Shown: positions 15,810-23,917 of the stretch, one piece after another
Position numbering within the stretch: the stretch's first letter is position 1
Layout: each line of letters opens with the position of its first letter
Assembly: GCA_963814865.1 (NCBI GenBank)
Contig: CAWFEN010000007.1
Span: 149,828 to 213,827, forward strand
Direction: 5' to 3'
Source of the DNA: AP-15 sp963814865
GTDB taxonomy: Bacteria > Pseudomonadota > Alphaproteobacteria > ATCC43930 > CGMCC-115725
DNA length: 64,000 nucleotides
Position numbers and translations under genes: made by a program
The notes under the pieces: generated by a model
Database searches by the model: none
The model's input: the letters and a program-made list of their open reading frames with translations, nothing else
Told to the model about the DNA's origin: nothing

Positions 15810-16877
15810 ATGATTGGCGATGCGAAGGGCGAATACCGCGGCATCGGTTACCGTAACGATGCCGACTTGAAGGCGTGGCTGGCCAAGCGGCCGACTGAAG
15901 CCGCGCTGGAACCGGATCTGCCGATCATCGACCCGCACCATCATTTTTGGGACACGCCGCAGCGCGGGCGCTATCTGCTGTCCGAGTTGCTCACCGACAT
16001 AGGAGGCGGGCACAACATCGTCTCGACGGTGTTTCTCGAATGCCGCTCGATGTACCGCAAGGACGGCCCGGCCGAGATGGCGCCGGTCGGCGAGGTCGAG
16101 TTTGTCAACGGCATCGCGGCGATGAGCGCATCGGGCGGTTATGGCCCGTGCCGCGTCGCCGAGGCGATCATCGGCCATGCCGATTTGACGATCGGCGCGC
16201 GGGTGCGCGAGGTCTTGGAGGCCGAGATCAGGGTCGGCGGCGGGCGGTTCCGCGGCATCCGCCACGGCGTGTCGTGGGACGAACACGAGGCGATCCAGAA
16301 ATTCGCCACGCGCGCCGTTCCGCCGCATCAACTTCGCGACGCTAAATTCCGCGAGGGCTTCGCCCAGCTCGCCCCGCTGGGCCTGAGCTTCGAATCCTGG
16401 CAGTATCATCCGCAACTGCCAGACGCGATCGACCTCGCCCGCACCTTTCCCGACACCACGATTATCCTCAACCATGTCGGCGGCGTGCTCGGGGTCGGCC
16501 CCTATTCCGGCCGGCGGCAGGAGATCCTCGCCGGCTGGAAAAAGGACATCGGCGAATTGGCCAAATGCCCGAACGTCAACGTCAAGCTCGGCGGCGTCGG
16601 CATGACCTCGTTCGGGTTCGACTTTCATGAACGCGAAATTCCGCCCTCATCCGAAGACCTCGCCACCGCGTGGCGCCAGTACATCGAGCCCTGCATCGAA
16701 GCTTTTGGCGTCGATCGCTGCATGTTCGAAAGCAATTTCCCGCCCGACAAGCAATCCGGCGGCTATACCGAGCTGTGGAACGCGTTCAAGCGCATCACCG
16801 CCGGCGCCTCGGCCGCCGAAAAGACGGCGCTCTACAGCGGCACCGCGGCGCGGGTATATCGCCTGACCGTCCCTTGA
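15810..16877 (+). CDS. amidohydrolase-2 family metal-dependent hydrolase
   Basis: A 355-residue TIM-barrel protein of the amidohydrolase_2 group, related to lactonases such as 2-pyrone-4,6-dicarboxylate hydrolase. The metal site begins with DPHHHFWD (H43-H45), with later conserved blocks SFESWQYHPQ, ILNHVGG and CMFESNFPPD near residues 200, 225 and 305. It would hydrolyse a lactone or cyclic amide in a catabolic route. A gagggtgag ribosome site precedes the ATG. It pairs with the flavin monooxygenase gene just upstream. After the stop, CCGAGG-N5-CCTCGG (16920-16936) forms a short hairpin without a T-run. Confidence 0.85.
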   Translation: MIGDAKGEYRGIGYRNDADLKAWLAKRPTEAALEPDLPIIDPHHHFWDTPQRGRYLLSELLTDIGGGHNIVSTVFLECRSMYRKDGPAEMAPVGEVEFVNGIAAMSASGGYGPCRVAEAIIGHADLTIGARVREVLEAEIRVGGGRFRGIRHGVSWDEHEAIQKFATRAVPPHQLRDAKFREGFAQLAPLGLSFESWQYHPQLPDAIDLARTFPDTTIILNHVGGVLGVGPYSGRRQEILAGWKKDIGELAKCPNVNVKLGGVGMTSFGFDFHEREIPPSSEDLATAWRQYIEPCIEAFGVDRCMFESNFPPDKQSGGYTELWNAFKRITAGASAAEKTALYSGTAARVYRLTVP

Positions 16878-17133
16878 GCCGGTCGGAGCGGCCTCTTCCT
16901 GAAGCAAGGCGAGAAAAGCCCGAGGAGGCCCCTCGGCGCAATTCCGCCCGGCACCGCCAGGGCGCGCGGCGGACGCGACCAGCCGCAATGATCATAATTC
17001 CAATATATAGCGACCGCAAAACTGTAACATACCACGACTAGATTGCGCTCCGGCATGACTGACCGGGGGACGGCGTGACAGCTGCTGCCAGCGTTTCGTT
17101 TGGCTCGCGGTGGCACGCCGGCGGCGGCGCTGC

Positions 17134-17967
17134 ATGAGCCGGGACGCGCGCATGCCGCGCTATCGCACGATCTGGATTTCCGACGTGCATCTCGGCACCC
17201 GCGGCTGCAAGGCCGAATTCCTCCTCGACTTCCTGCGCCACAACGATGCCGCCACGATCTACCTGGTCGGCGACATCATCGACGGCTGGCGGCTGAAGAA
17301 ATCCTGGTACTGGCCGCAGACCCACAACGACGTCGTGCAAAAGCTGCTGCGCATGGTGCGCAAGGGCACCCGCGCGATCTATGTCCCCGGCAATCACGAC
17401 GAATGGCTGCGCGATTGCACGCGGCTGCAGTTCGGCGGCGTCGAAGTCGTCGAGGAAGCCATCCACGTCACCGCCGACGGAAGGCGCCTTCTGGTGATCC
17501 ACGGCGACGCGTTCGACGCGGTCGTCACCCATGCGCGCTGGCTGGCATTGCTCGGTGACGGCGCCTACACGGTTGCCTTGTGGCTCAACCATCACTTCAA
17601 CACGGTGCGGCGGCGGTTCGGCTATCCGTATTGGTCGCTCTCCGCCTATCTCAAGCGCCAAGTCAAGAACGCGATGCAATACATCGCCTCGTTCGCCGGT
17701 GCGGTGACCGACGAAGCGCGTCGCCGCGGGGTCGACGGCGTCGTCTGCGGCCATATCCACCACGCCGAGATTCGCGATCTCGGCGGAGTTCTCTACTGCA
17801 ACAGCGGCGACTGGGTCGAGAGCTGCACTGCGCTCGTCGAGCACTTCGACGGCCGTCTCGAACTGGTTCACTGGGTCGATCGCCGGGAATCCGCACCGGC
17901 CGAGACTGCTGTTCGTGGGTTCGAGCAGGAGGCGGAAGCCCCGGCAATGGCCAATGCACAGCAATGA
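17134..17967 (+). CDS. calcineurin-like metallophosphoesterase, UDP-2,3-diacylglucosamine diphosphatase-like
   Basis: A 277-residue metallophosphoesterase with the complete metal-site series: SDVHLG (D17, H19), GDIIDGW (D47), GNHDE (N87, H88), VIHGDAFD and GHIHHAE. It resembles proteins annotated as UDP-2,3-diacylglucosamine diphosphatase (LpxH-like) that sit beside glycosyltransferases in Alphaproteobacteria, so a role in lipid A or other glycolipid metabolism is plausible but not shown. No good ribosome site is seen; the GTG at 17110 and the ATG at 17152 are alternatives. The glycosyltransferase gene follows 47 bp later. The 16.98-17.04 kb stretch upstream is notably AT-rich and may hold the promoter. 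Confidence 0.8.
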   Translation: MSRDARMPRYRTIWISDVHLGTRGCKAEFLLDFLRHNDAATIYLVGDIIDGWRLKKSWYWPQTHNDVVQKLLRMVRKGTRAIYVPGNHDEWLRDCTRLQFGGVEVVEEAIHVTADGRRLLVIHGDAFDAVVTHARWLALLGDGAYTVALWLNHHFNTVRRRFGYPYWSLSAYLKRQVKNAMQYIASFAGAVTDEARRRGVDGVVCGHIHHAEIRDLGGVLYCNSGDWVESCTALVEHFDGRLELVHWVDRRESAPAETAVRGFEQEAEAPAMANAQQ

Positions 17968-18014
17968 GAACCTGGCAAAACGAGTTTTATCGACCGTAGA
18001 CGAAGGGAGCAAAG

Positions 18015-18830
18015 ATGTCGGAGGTGCTGGTCAGCTTTGTGGTGCCCGCCTTCAATGAAGAGGCGCTGATCGCGTCATGTCTGCACGCGATCGTCGCCGA
18101 GATCGCGCATAACGGATGTCCGGCGGAAATCATCGTCGTCAACAACAACAGCACCGATCGTACCCGCGAGATCGCCACGTCGATCGCCGGCGTCACCGTA
18201 ATCGACGAGCCGATGCGCGGGCTGGTGCCGGCGCGGCGGGCGGGGTGCCTTGCCGCCAGTGGCCGGCTGATCGCCAATATCGACGCCGATACGATGGTGC
18301 CCGAGCGCTGGCTCGACACGGTGATCGCCGAATTCACCCGCGCGCCCGGCCTCGTGGCGCTGAGCGGCCCGTTCATTCACTACGATGTGTCGAGAACGGT
18401 GCGCGCCGTCGTTGCAATCTTCTATCGCCTTGCCTTCACGACCTATCTGCTGGTCCGCTTCGTGTTCCGCGCCGGATCGATGATGCAGGGCGGCAACTTC
18501 GTCGTCTTGAAGACCGCGCTTGACGACGCCGACGCCTTCAACCCCGATTTCAGCTTTTTCGGCGAGGACACCGAGCTCGCGCGCCGGCTGAGCAAGGTCG
18601 GTGCGGTGAAATTCTCCTTCGCGCTGCCGGCGTTCTCCTCGGGACGGCGGCTCGCCGGAGAAGGACTGTTCCGGGTCGCCTTCCAGTACAGTGTGAACTA
18701 TTTATGGACGGTCTTCTTCAAGCGCCCGTTCTCGTCCACCTGGCTCGATTTCCGGCACCCGGCCGACGGCACCGGCGAGATGAAGCTCGCCGCGGCAACC
18801 CCCGCACAGGCCGATCCACCCGCATCATAG
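18015..18830 (+). CDS. family 2 glycosyltransferase
   Basis: A 271-residue GT-A fold glycosyltransferase. The nucleotide-sugar site starts with VVPAFNEE (residues 10-16), followed by VVNNNSTDRT, and the metal-binding DxD is DAD at 90-92. SFFGEDTELARRL near residue 180 holds the acceptor-side ED pair. Hydrophobic stretches around 130-155 and 215-230 suggest membrane attachment. A strong gaaggga site precedes the ATG. It follows the metallophosphoesterase gene and the two probably form one operon for a surface glycolipid; the sugar and acceptor are unknown. Confidence 0.87.
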   Translation: MSEVLVSFVVPAFNEEALIASCLHAIVAEIAHNGCPAEIIVVNNNSTDRTREIATSIAGVTVIDEPMRGLVPARRAGCLAASGRLIANIDADTMVPERWLDTVIAEFTRAPGLVALSGPFIHYDVSRTVRAVVAIFYRLAFTTYLLVRFVFRAGSMMQGGNFVVLKTALDDADAFNPDFSFFGEDTELARRLSKVGAVKFSFALPAFSSGRRLAGEGLFRVAFQYSVNYLWTVFFKRPFSSTWLDFRHPADGTGEMKLAAATPAQADPPAS

Positions 18831-18978
18831 CAACACCAGCCCCTTTTCGCGGTCGGTCTTCCGATTGAGGGTAAAGCTACGCTTGTCGGCGTAGAACAGC
18901 AGGGAAAACCGGCCGTCGCTGTCCCTCCGGTCGCGCATTTGCTCCGCCCGACTTCGCCGCCAGGGTCGCCGCAAGCCA
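18825..18978 (-). pseudogene. decayed fragment of a CaiB/BaiF CoA-transferase gene
   Basis: Read on the minus strand, the ATG at 18938 opens a frame whose first 35 residues (MRDRRDSDGRFSLLFYADKR and on) match 23 of 35 positions of the intact CoA-transferase encoded at 12.7-13.9 kb (its residues 49-83). Just before this ATG the GGEV segment matches GGDV of the intact protein, but one base is lost between them, so the frame is broken. A TGA follows after 37 codons. Only about 50 residues of a 400-residue protein survive. It sits between the glycosyltransferase and the TPR protein gene. Confidence 0.8.
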
Positions 18979-18999
18979 AGCCAATGAGCAGCGATCAGC

Positions 19000-20202
19000 C
19001 TATTCGCCGACCGTCAGGCGCAATCCCGACAGCAGCACCTCGCGATGCGCTAAGTTCCGAAAGTGGCTCGCGTCGGGTATCACGACGGCGCTGATCGCGC
19101 GCAGTCGCGCGAGGGTTTCTCGGGCGTCATCAAGCCGCCCCATATGGGCGTAGCTGGCGGCGAGAAAGCGATACGGGGCCGGAAAGCTCGGATCGTCCTG
19201 GATCGCGAGCAGCAGCTTCGGCACGGCCTGGTCGAAGCGCCGGGCAAAAAGATGTGCGAGGCCGATCAGATTGGCCGAGGTGCCAATGCGGGCGCACGGG
19301 CTGAGCCGCAGGGCGGCGTCGAGATACTCGATCGCGCTGTCGGGCTGGCCCGCCCATACCCTGAGCATGCCGCCGATGTGCCAGCCGCGCGCGAAATTCG
19401 GGTTAAGCGCCAGGGCGCGGTCGACAAGCGCCATCATGGCGCCGATGTCCTCGCCAAAATAAGCCAGCGCGACCGCCGCATTCGCCAGCACGCCGGGATC
19501 GTCGCCGGCTCCTTCCAAGGCTCGCCTGGCGAAATCGGCGCCCTTCAAACGGTCGCCTGCCGGGTCCTCGCTCCGACTGTCGAGGATCAGCCGAAAACAG
19601 CAGATCGCGGCCCAGGCGAGCGCGGGTCCGTAACGCGGATCGCGGGCGACCGCCTGCTCCATCAGGCGCAGCGCCTCGGGGAATTGCCGCGCCGACGACA
19701 AGAACATCGCATAGGCGCGCAGATAGAGGTCGTAGGCGGTGAGGTCGCTGGTCGGGCGGGTGGCTGAACGCGCCGTTTCGACCGCCTGCAATACCGGTTC
19801 GATGACCCCTGCGACGCTCGACGCAACCCTGTCTTGTAGGTCGAACACGTCTTCGAGCGTACCGTCGAAGTGGTCGGCCCAGAGATGCGCGCCGGTGGCC
19901 GCGTCGATCAGCTGCCCGGTGATCCGCACCCGGTTCCCGCCTTTGCGCACCGAGCCCTCGAGCACATAGCGGACGCCAAGCTCTCGCCCGACCTGCTTCA
20001 CATCGACGGCTTGCCCCTTGTAGGCGAACGTCGAATTGGCGGCGATGACGAACAGCCAGCGGATGCGCGACAGCGCGGTGATGATCTCCTCGACCATGCC
20101 ATCGACGAAATATTCCTGCTCGGGATCGCCGCTCATATTGCGGAACGGCAGGACCGCAATCGACGGCTTGTCGGCAGCGGCCGGCGCCGCCTGGTCCGGC
20201 AT
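19000..20202 (-). CDS. TPR protein like the C-terminal half of cyclase/regulator-TPR fusions, probably N-terminally truncated
   Basis: From an ATG (MPDQAAP) the 400-residue protein begins almost at once with the TolB/FlgO-like domain KPSIAVLPFRNMSGDP...EQEYFVDGMVEEIITALSRI, then LGVRYVLEGSVRK and THLWADHFDG-like segments, followed by TPR-type helices (residues about 170-380). In related proteins this region follows an adenylate cyclase or winged-helix domain; here none precedes it. Sequence upstream of the ATG does not encode such a domain, and no ribosome site is seen. It may be a genuine short form or a 5'-deleted gene. Neighbouring remnants at 18.8 and 20.2 kb favour decay. Confidence 0.62.
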   Translation of the reverse strand: MPDQAAPAAADKPSIAVLPFRNMSGDPEQEYFVDGMVEEIITALSRIRWLFVIAANSTFAYKGQAVDVKQVGRELGVRYVLEGSVRKGGNRVRITGQLIDAATGAHLWADHFDGTLEDVFDLQDRVASSVAGVIEPVLQAVETARSATRPTSDLTAYDLYLRAYAMFLSSARQFPEALRLMEQAVARDPRYGPALAWAAICCFRLILDSRSEDPAGDRLKGADFARRALEGAGDDPGVLANAAVALAYFGEDIGAMMALVDRALALNPNFARGWHIGGMLRVWAGQPDSAIEYLDAALRLSPCARIGTSANLIGLAHLFARRFDQAVPKLLLAIQDDPSFPAPYRFLAASYAHMGRLDDARETLARLRAISAVVIPDASHFRNLAHREVLLSGLRLTVGE

Positions 20203-20531
20203 TTGCGGAGGCACAGCAAGGCGGCTCTCGTGCTGGCGGCAGCCCTTGGGCTCGCCGGCGCGAGGCGGCCGGCGCACGCGCTGATGGTCCGGGTCGACGG
20301 GGTTGATTATAATTGCGGTCTGGTCACCTGGGACGACCAGCGCGGCGGCTTTGTCTACGGGAAGTGCACCGCGGTATCGCCGGCAGCGGCGGCAAGGGGC
20401 CTCAAGTCTCTTGCGGCAAGTGCGAGCCGGAAGCCGGCAAACCAGGCCTCTCGATCCAGGAGTGCCGGGTGGTGGACTTGCCCGGGGTGCCGAAGGTGTC
20501 GAAGCCATTCTTTCGACAATGCGCCCAGTGA
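20203..20531 (+). pseudogene. possible small secreted Cys-containing protein, frame broken
   Basis: One frame gives a signal-peptide-like start (RRHSKAALVLAAALGLAGA) and a short domain with DGVDYNCGLVTWDDQRGGF and YGKCT. It then becomes unlike protein, while another frame continues with SCGKCEPEAGKPG and VPKVSKPFFRQCAQ before a TGA at 20529. A net shift of -1 (or +2) between about 20365 and 20420 would join them. The only start is a TTG with no ribosome site, directly abutting the TPR gene's ATG on the other strand. I do not recognise the family; it may be coincidence. Confidence 0.3.
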
Positions 20532-20665
20532 TGCGCCGTGGTCGCGTTTCGGCGGCGGCGGTTCAAGAGGACACCACCGCCCGAGCCGGGACACTATCGG
20601 TTTGTAGCGCCACGATGCGCCATCCCTTACGATCGCATTCATTCCTGCTTCGAGGGAGGACGCCG

Positions 20666-21238
20666 ATGCCCGCCGACCCCAACCATGTGATCCTGACCGG
20701 GGAGAACCCGTTCATTCGGCTGAGCGAGACCGATAGCGGCCCGCAGACGACGAATGCCAGCTTCTGGCGCATCGTCACCTGTCCGGCCGGGCCGGGGCAC
20801 GTGCTCTATCTGAAGAGCGAGCTGACCGAGAACCGCTGGCATATCTGGGCCGACAACATCGCGATGGCGCGCTGGCTGCAGGCGACCGTGCAGGGCATGC
20901 TCAATCCCGAGACCGCGGATACGGCGATCCCGGTCATCGATGCCGAGTTCTTCAAATCCGGCGACCCGCATTACTACTGGACCGAGCGGATCGTGTCGGG
21001 CGACGGCGAGGTGGCGCTGACCTGGTACGAGATCGGCGAGCCGCTGCTGATCCACACCCAGCCCAATGAAGGCGGCCGCCGCTATGGGGTGTGCACACTG
21101 CTGATCCCGGCGCTCGGCGCGCGGCTGACGGTCGACGGCGTCGCGGCAGCGGGCCGGTCCTGGCCGGTGCAGCGCGAGGGCCGGCCGTTCAGCACCTGCG
21201 CGCTGGCGTTTTCCGAGAGCTGGACCGAGCCGCGGTAG
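20666..21238 (+). CDS. conserved protein of unknown function
   Basis: A 190-residue soluble protein that I do not recognise. It has no signal peptide or membrane segment. It is rich in Trp and aromatic residues (ENRWHIWADNIAMARWLQ, HYYWTERIV, LTWYEIGEPL) and ends CALAFSESWTEPR. A very strong gagggagga ribosome site precedes the ATG, and codon use fits the genome, so it is a real gene. The MmgE/PrpD gene begins 8 bp after its stop, indicating an operon and perhaps a linked metabolic role. Sequence before the ATG in the same frame is not protein-like. Confidence 0.75.
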   Translation: MPADPNHVILTGENPFIRLSETDSGPQTTNASFWRIVTCPAGPGHVLYLKSELTENRWHIWADNIAMARWLQATVQGMLNPETADTAIPVIDAEFFKSGDPHYYWTERIVSGDGEVALTWYEIGEPLLIHTQPNEGGRRYGVCTLLIPALGARLTVDGVAAAGRSWPVQREGRPFSTCALAFSESWTEPR

Positions 21239-21246
21239 GTGTCGCG

Positions 21247-22608
21247 ATGACGGTCGCCCGCGACCTCGCCGATTTCCTGACCCGGATCTCGGCCGCAGAC
21301 CTGCCGGCGCAAGCACTCGATCACGCGGCAATGCTGATCGCCAGCACGATCGCCAGCGCCGCCTTGGGCTCCGGCATCGAATCCGCGGCGATCATCCGCG
21401 CGCTCGCCCGCGAGCGCGGCGGCCGGCCCGACGCCTCGCTGTGGTTCGACGACGGCACGAAACTGCCGCTCGCCGAGGCGGCCCAGGTCAATGCGGTGAT
21501 GAGCGACGCCGCGGCCTCGGACGACAGCGATCTGCGCAACATCGTCCATGCCGGCACGCCGCTGACCGCGACGACGCTGGCCGTTGCCGGGTGGAACGGC
21601 GCCGGCGGCGAGGCGGTGCTGGCGGCGATCGTGCTCGGCTATGAAGCAGCAGGCCGCATCGGCGAGGCGATCACGCCGGGCTTCCGCAACCGCGGCTTTC
21701 ACGGCTGCCTCGTCGCGATCTTTGCCGCCGCGGTCGCCGCAGCGCGGCTGTTGCGGCTCGACGCGGCGCAGACGGCGCAGACGATCGCCTTGTCGGCGAC
21801 CTCGATCGGCGGGCTTGCGGCGGCGGCGAACACCAGCGTCGCGCGCGAGTATCACGCCGGGCTTGCGGCGATGCTCGGCATCAATGCGGCGCTTGCGGCC
21901 GGGCGCGGCTACCGGGGCGAAGAAAGCATCCTCGAAACGCAGCACGGGTTTTTCGAGACCTATGGCGGCGTCGATCCGGCCGCCGCCGCAGCCAATGTCA
22001 CAAATGGCCTCGGGCAGTCCTGGGACATCGTCACCGACATGGCGGTCAAGCTCGTGCCGGGCGGTCATCCGCACCATGCGCTGGCCGAGGCCGCGGCCAA
22101 CGCCGCCCGAGAGGGACGGATCGCGCCCGAGGAGATCGACAGCATCATTCTGTCGCGCCCCGGCGTCACCGCGCTCGCCGGCCCGCTGCATCCGGCCGAC
22201 CTGATCGACATGGCGCACAGCCCGGCCTATTTCCTCGCCGCCGGCGCTGCCGACCGCGGTTTCTCGTGGGCGCACGCGACCCCGGCCAAGATCGCCGATC
22301 CGATAATTCACCGGCTGATCGACAAGGTCGGCATCGGTTCGCCCCCGACCGACAATGTCGAGCGCTATCGGCAGGGCGCCACCGTCACCATCCGCACGCG
22401 CGACGGCCGCACCAGCACGAGCACCGTCTACGTGCCGAAAGGCGCTGGAATGCTCGGCATCGCCTGGGCCGATATCGACGCCAAATACCGCACGCTGGTG
22501 CCATATGCCGGCCTGCCCGAGGCGCGGATCGAGGCGAGCCTGGCGTTGATCCACGACTTCCGCAGCCTCCCGCAGGTCTCCGCCCTGACCGATTTGCTGC
22601 GGAAATAG
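21247..22608 (+). CDS. MmgE/PrpD family protein
   Basis: A 453-residue member of the MmgE/PrpD family, which includes 2-methylcitrate dehydratase and cis-aconitate decarboxylase. Family landmarks are the helical N-terminal domain with DDSDLRNIVHAGTPLTA (about residues 97-113), GYEAAGRIGEA, GFRNRGFHG, and VKLVPGGHPHHALAEA near residue 280. Many paralogues serve catabolic dehydratase or isomerase steps that are not the methylcitrate cycle. No prpB or prpC gene is nearby, so that pathway is not indicated. It is 8 bp downstream of an unknown gene, probably in one operon. Confidence 0.85.
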   Translation: MTVARDLADFLTRISAADLPAQALDHAAMLIASTIASAALGSGIESAAIIRALARERGGRPDASLWFDDGTKLPLAEAAQVNAVMSDAAASDDSDLRNIVHAGTPLTATTLAVAGWNGAGGEAVLAAIVLGYEAAGRIGEAITPGFRNRGFHGCLVAIFAAAVAAARLLRLDAAQTAQTIALSATSIGGLAAAANTSVAREYHAGLAAMLGINAALAAGRGYRGEESILETQHGFFETYGGVDPAAAAANVTNGLGQSWDIVTDMAVKLVPGGHPHHALAEAAANAAREGRIAPEEIDSIILSRPGVTALAGPLHPADLIDMAHSPAYFLAAGAADRGFSWAHATPAKIADPIIHRLIDKVGIGSPPTDNVERYRQGATVTIRTRDGRTSTSTVYVPKGAGMLGIAWADIDAKYRTLVPYAGLPEARIEASLALIHDFRSLPQVSALTDLLRK

Positions 22609-22617
22609 GCGGGGAGG

Positions 22618-23883
22618 TCAGGGACCGCGGCGGCCGATGTCGCGGCGACAGAAGCCTTCGGGCCAGTCGATGCGGTCGATCGCGGCATAGGCGCGCGCGC
22701 GGGCCTGGCCGAGATCGCCGCCGCGCGCGGTGACGCCGAGCACCCTGCCGCCATCGGCGAGCACCCGGCCGCCGTCGCGGCGGGTGGCGGCGTGGAAGAT
22801 CTTGACTGCGGGATCGGCGCCGGCGGCGTCGAGGCCGCGGATTTCGCTGCCGCGCGCGGGCTCGTCGGGATAACCCTTCGCCGCCATCACGACGCACAAC
22901 GCCGGATCGGCGTGCCAGCGCAGGTCGACCTGCCGCAGGATGCCGTCACGCGCCGCGATCAGCGCCGGCAGCGGGTCGCTGATCAGCCGCATCATCAACA
23001 CCTGCGCCTCGGGATCGCCGAAGCGCACATTGTATTCGAGCAGCATCGGTCCCGCCGCGGTCAGCATCAGCCCGGCATAAAGGACGCCCTTGAACGCCCG
23101 CCCCTGCTCCCGCATCGCCGCCATCGCCGGCAAAATGATGCGGTCCATGACTTGGCCTTCGAGCGCGGGGGTCAGCGGGCGCGCCGGCGAATAGGCGCCC
23201 ATGCCGCCGGTATTGGGCCCGGTGTCGCCCTCGCCCAACTGCTTGTGGTCCTGCGCGGCAGCGAGCGGCAGCGCGTCTTTGCCGTCGCTGAGCGCGAAAA
23301 AGCTTACCTCCTCACCTTCGAGAAAGTCTTCGACGACGATCTCCATCCCGGCGCCGCCGAACCGACGCCCGACAAGGGCGGCATCGACCGCCTGGCAGGC
23401 CGCGTCGAGATCCATCGCGACGACCACGCCCTTGCCGGCAGCGAGGCCATCGGCCTTGACCACGAGCGGCGCGCCGCGTTCGACGATATAAGCTTTTGCC
23501 ACCGTCGGATCGCGGAACCGGCGATAGGCGGCGGTCGGGATGCCGGCGCCGGCGCAGAGGTCCTTGGCAAAGGCCTTCGACCCTTCGAGCGCCGCCGCAG
23601 CGGCGGTCGGCCCGAACGCGGCGATCCCCTCGCCTTCCAGCGCATCGACCAGCCCTGCGACCAGCGGCGCTTCGGGCCCGACCATTACGAGGTCGATCGC
23701 CTCCTTTTTGCAGAACGCGATGATCGCCAGGAAATCCATCACCCGAATCGGGACGCATTCCGCGTCCTCAGCGATGCCGGCATTGCCCGGCGCGCAATAG
23801 AGCCGGTCGACCAGCGGCGATGCCGCGATCGCCCAGGCGAGGGCGTGCTCGCGCCCGCCCGATCCCACCACCAGCACCCGCAT
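22618..23883 (-). CDS. purD: phosphoribosylamine--glycine ligase
   Basis: A 421-residue ATP-grasp enzyme that joins glycine to 5-phosphoribosylamine in purine synthesis. It starts with the family signature MRVLVVGSGGREHALAWAI and continues with GPEAPLVAGL, the ATP-grasp loop, GPNTGGMGAYSPA, and ARFGDPE-type residues (VRFGDPEAQV) that bind metal and ATP. Length is normal for the family. It is convergent with the MmgE/PrpD gene and divergent from xseA, an arrangement often seen in Alphaproteobacteria. Confidence 0.96.
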   Translation of the reverse strand: MRVLVVGSGGREHALAWAIAASPLVDRLYCAPGNAGIAEDAECVPIRVMDFLAIIAFCKKEAIDLVMVGPEAPLVAGLVDALEGEGIAAFGPTAAAAALEGSKAFAKDLCAGAGIPTAAYRRFRDPTVAKAYIVERGAPLVVKADGLAAGKGVVVAMDLDAACQAVDAALVGRRFGGAGMEIVVEDFLEGEEVSFFALSDGKDALPLAAAQDHKQLGEGDTGPNTGGMGAYSPARPLTPALEGQVMDRIILPAMAAMREQGRAFKGVLYAGLMLTAAGPMLLEYNVRFGDPEAQVLMMRLISDPLPALIAARDGILRQVDLRWHADPALCVVMAAKGYPDEPARGSEIRGLDAAGADPAVKIFHAATRRDGGRVLADGGRVLGVTARGGDLGQARARAYAAIDRIDWPEGFCRRDIGRRGP

Positions 23884-23917
23884 CGCGCTCTCTCCCGTGC
23901 TCGGCTATCATGCGGGG

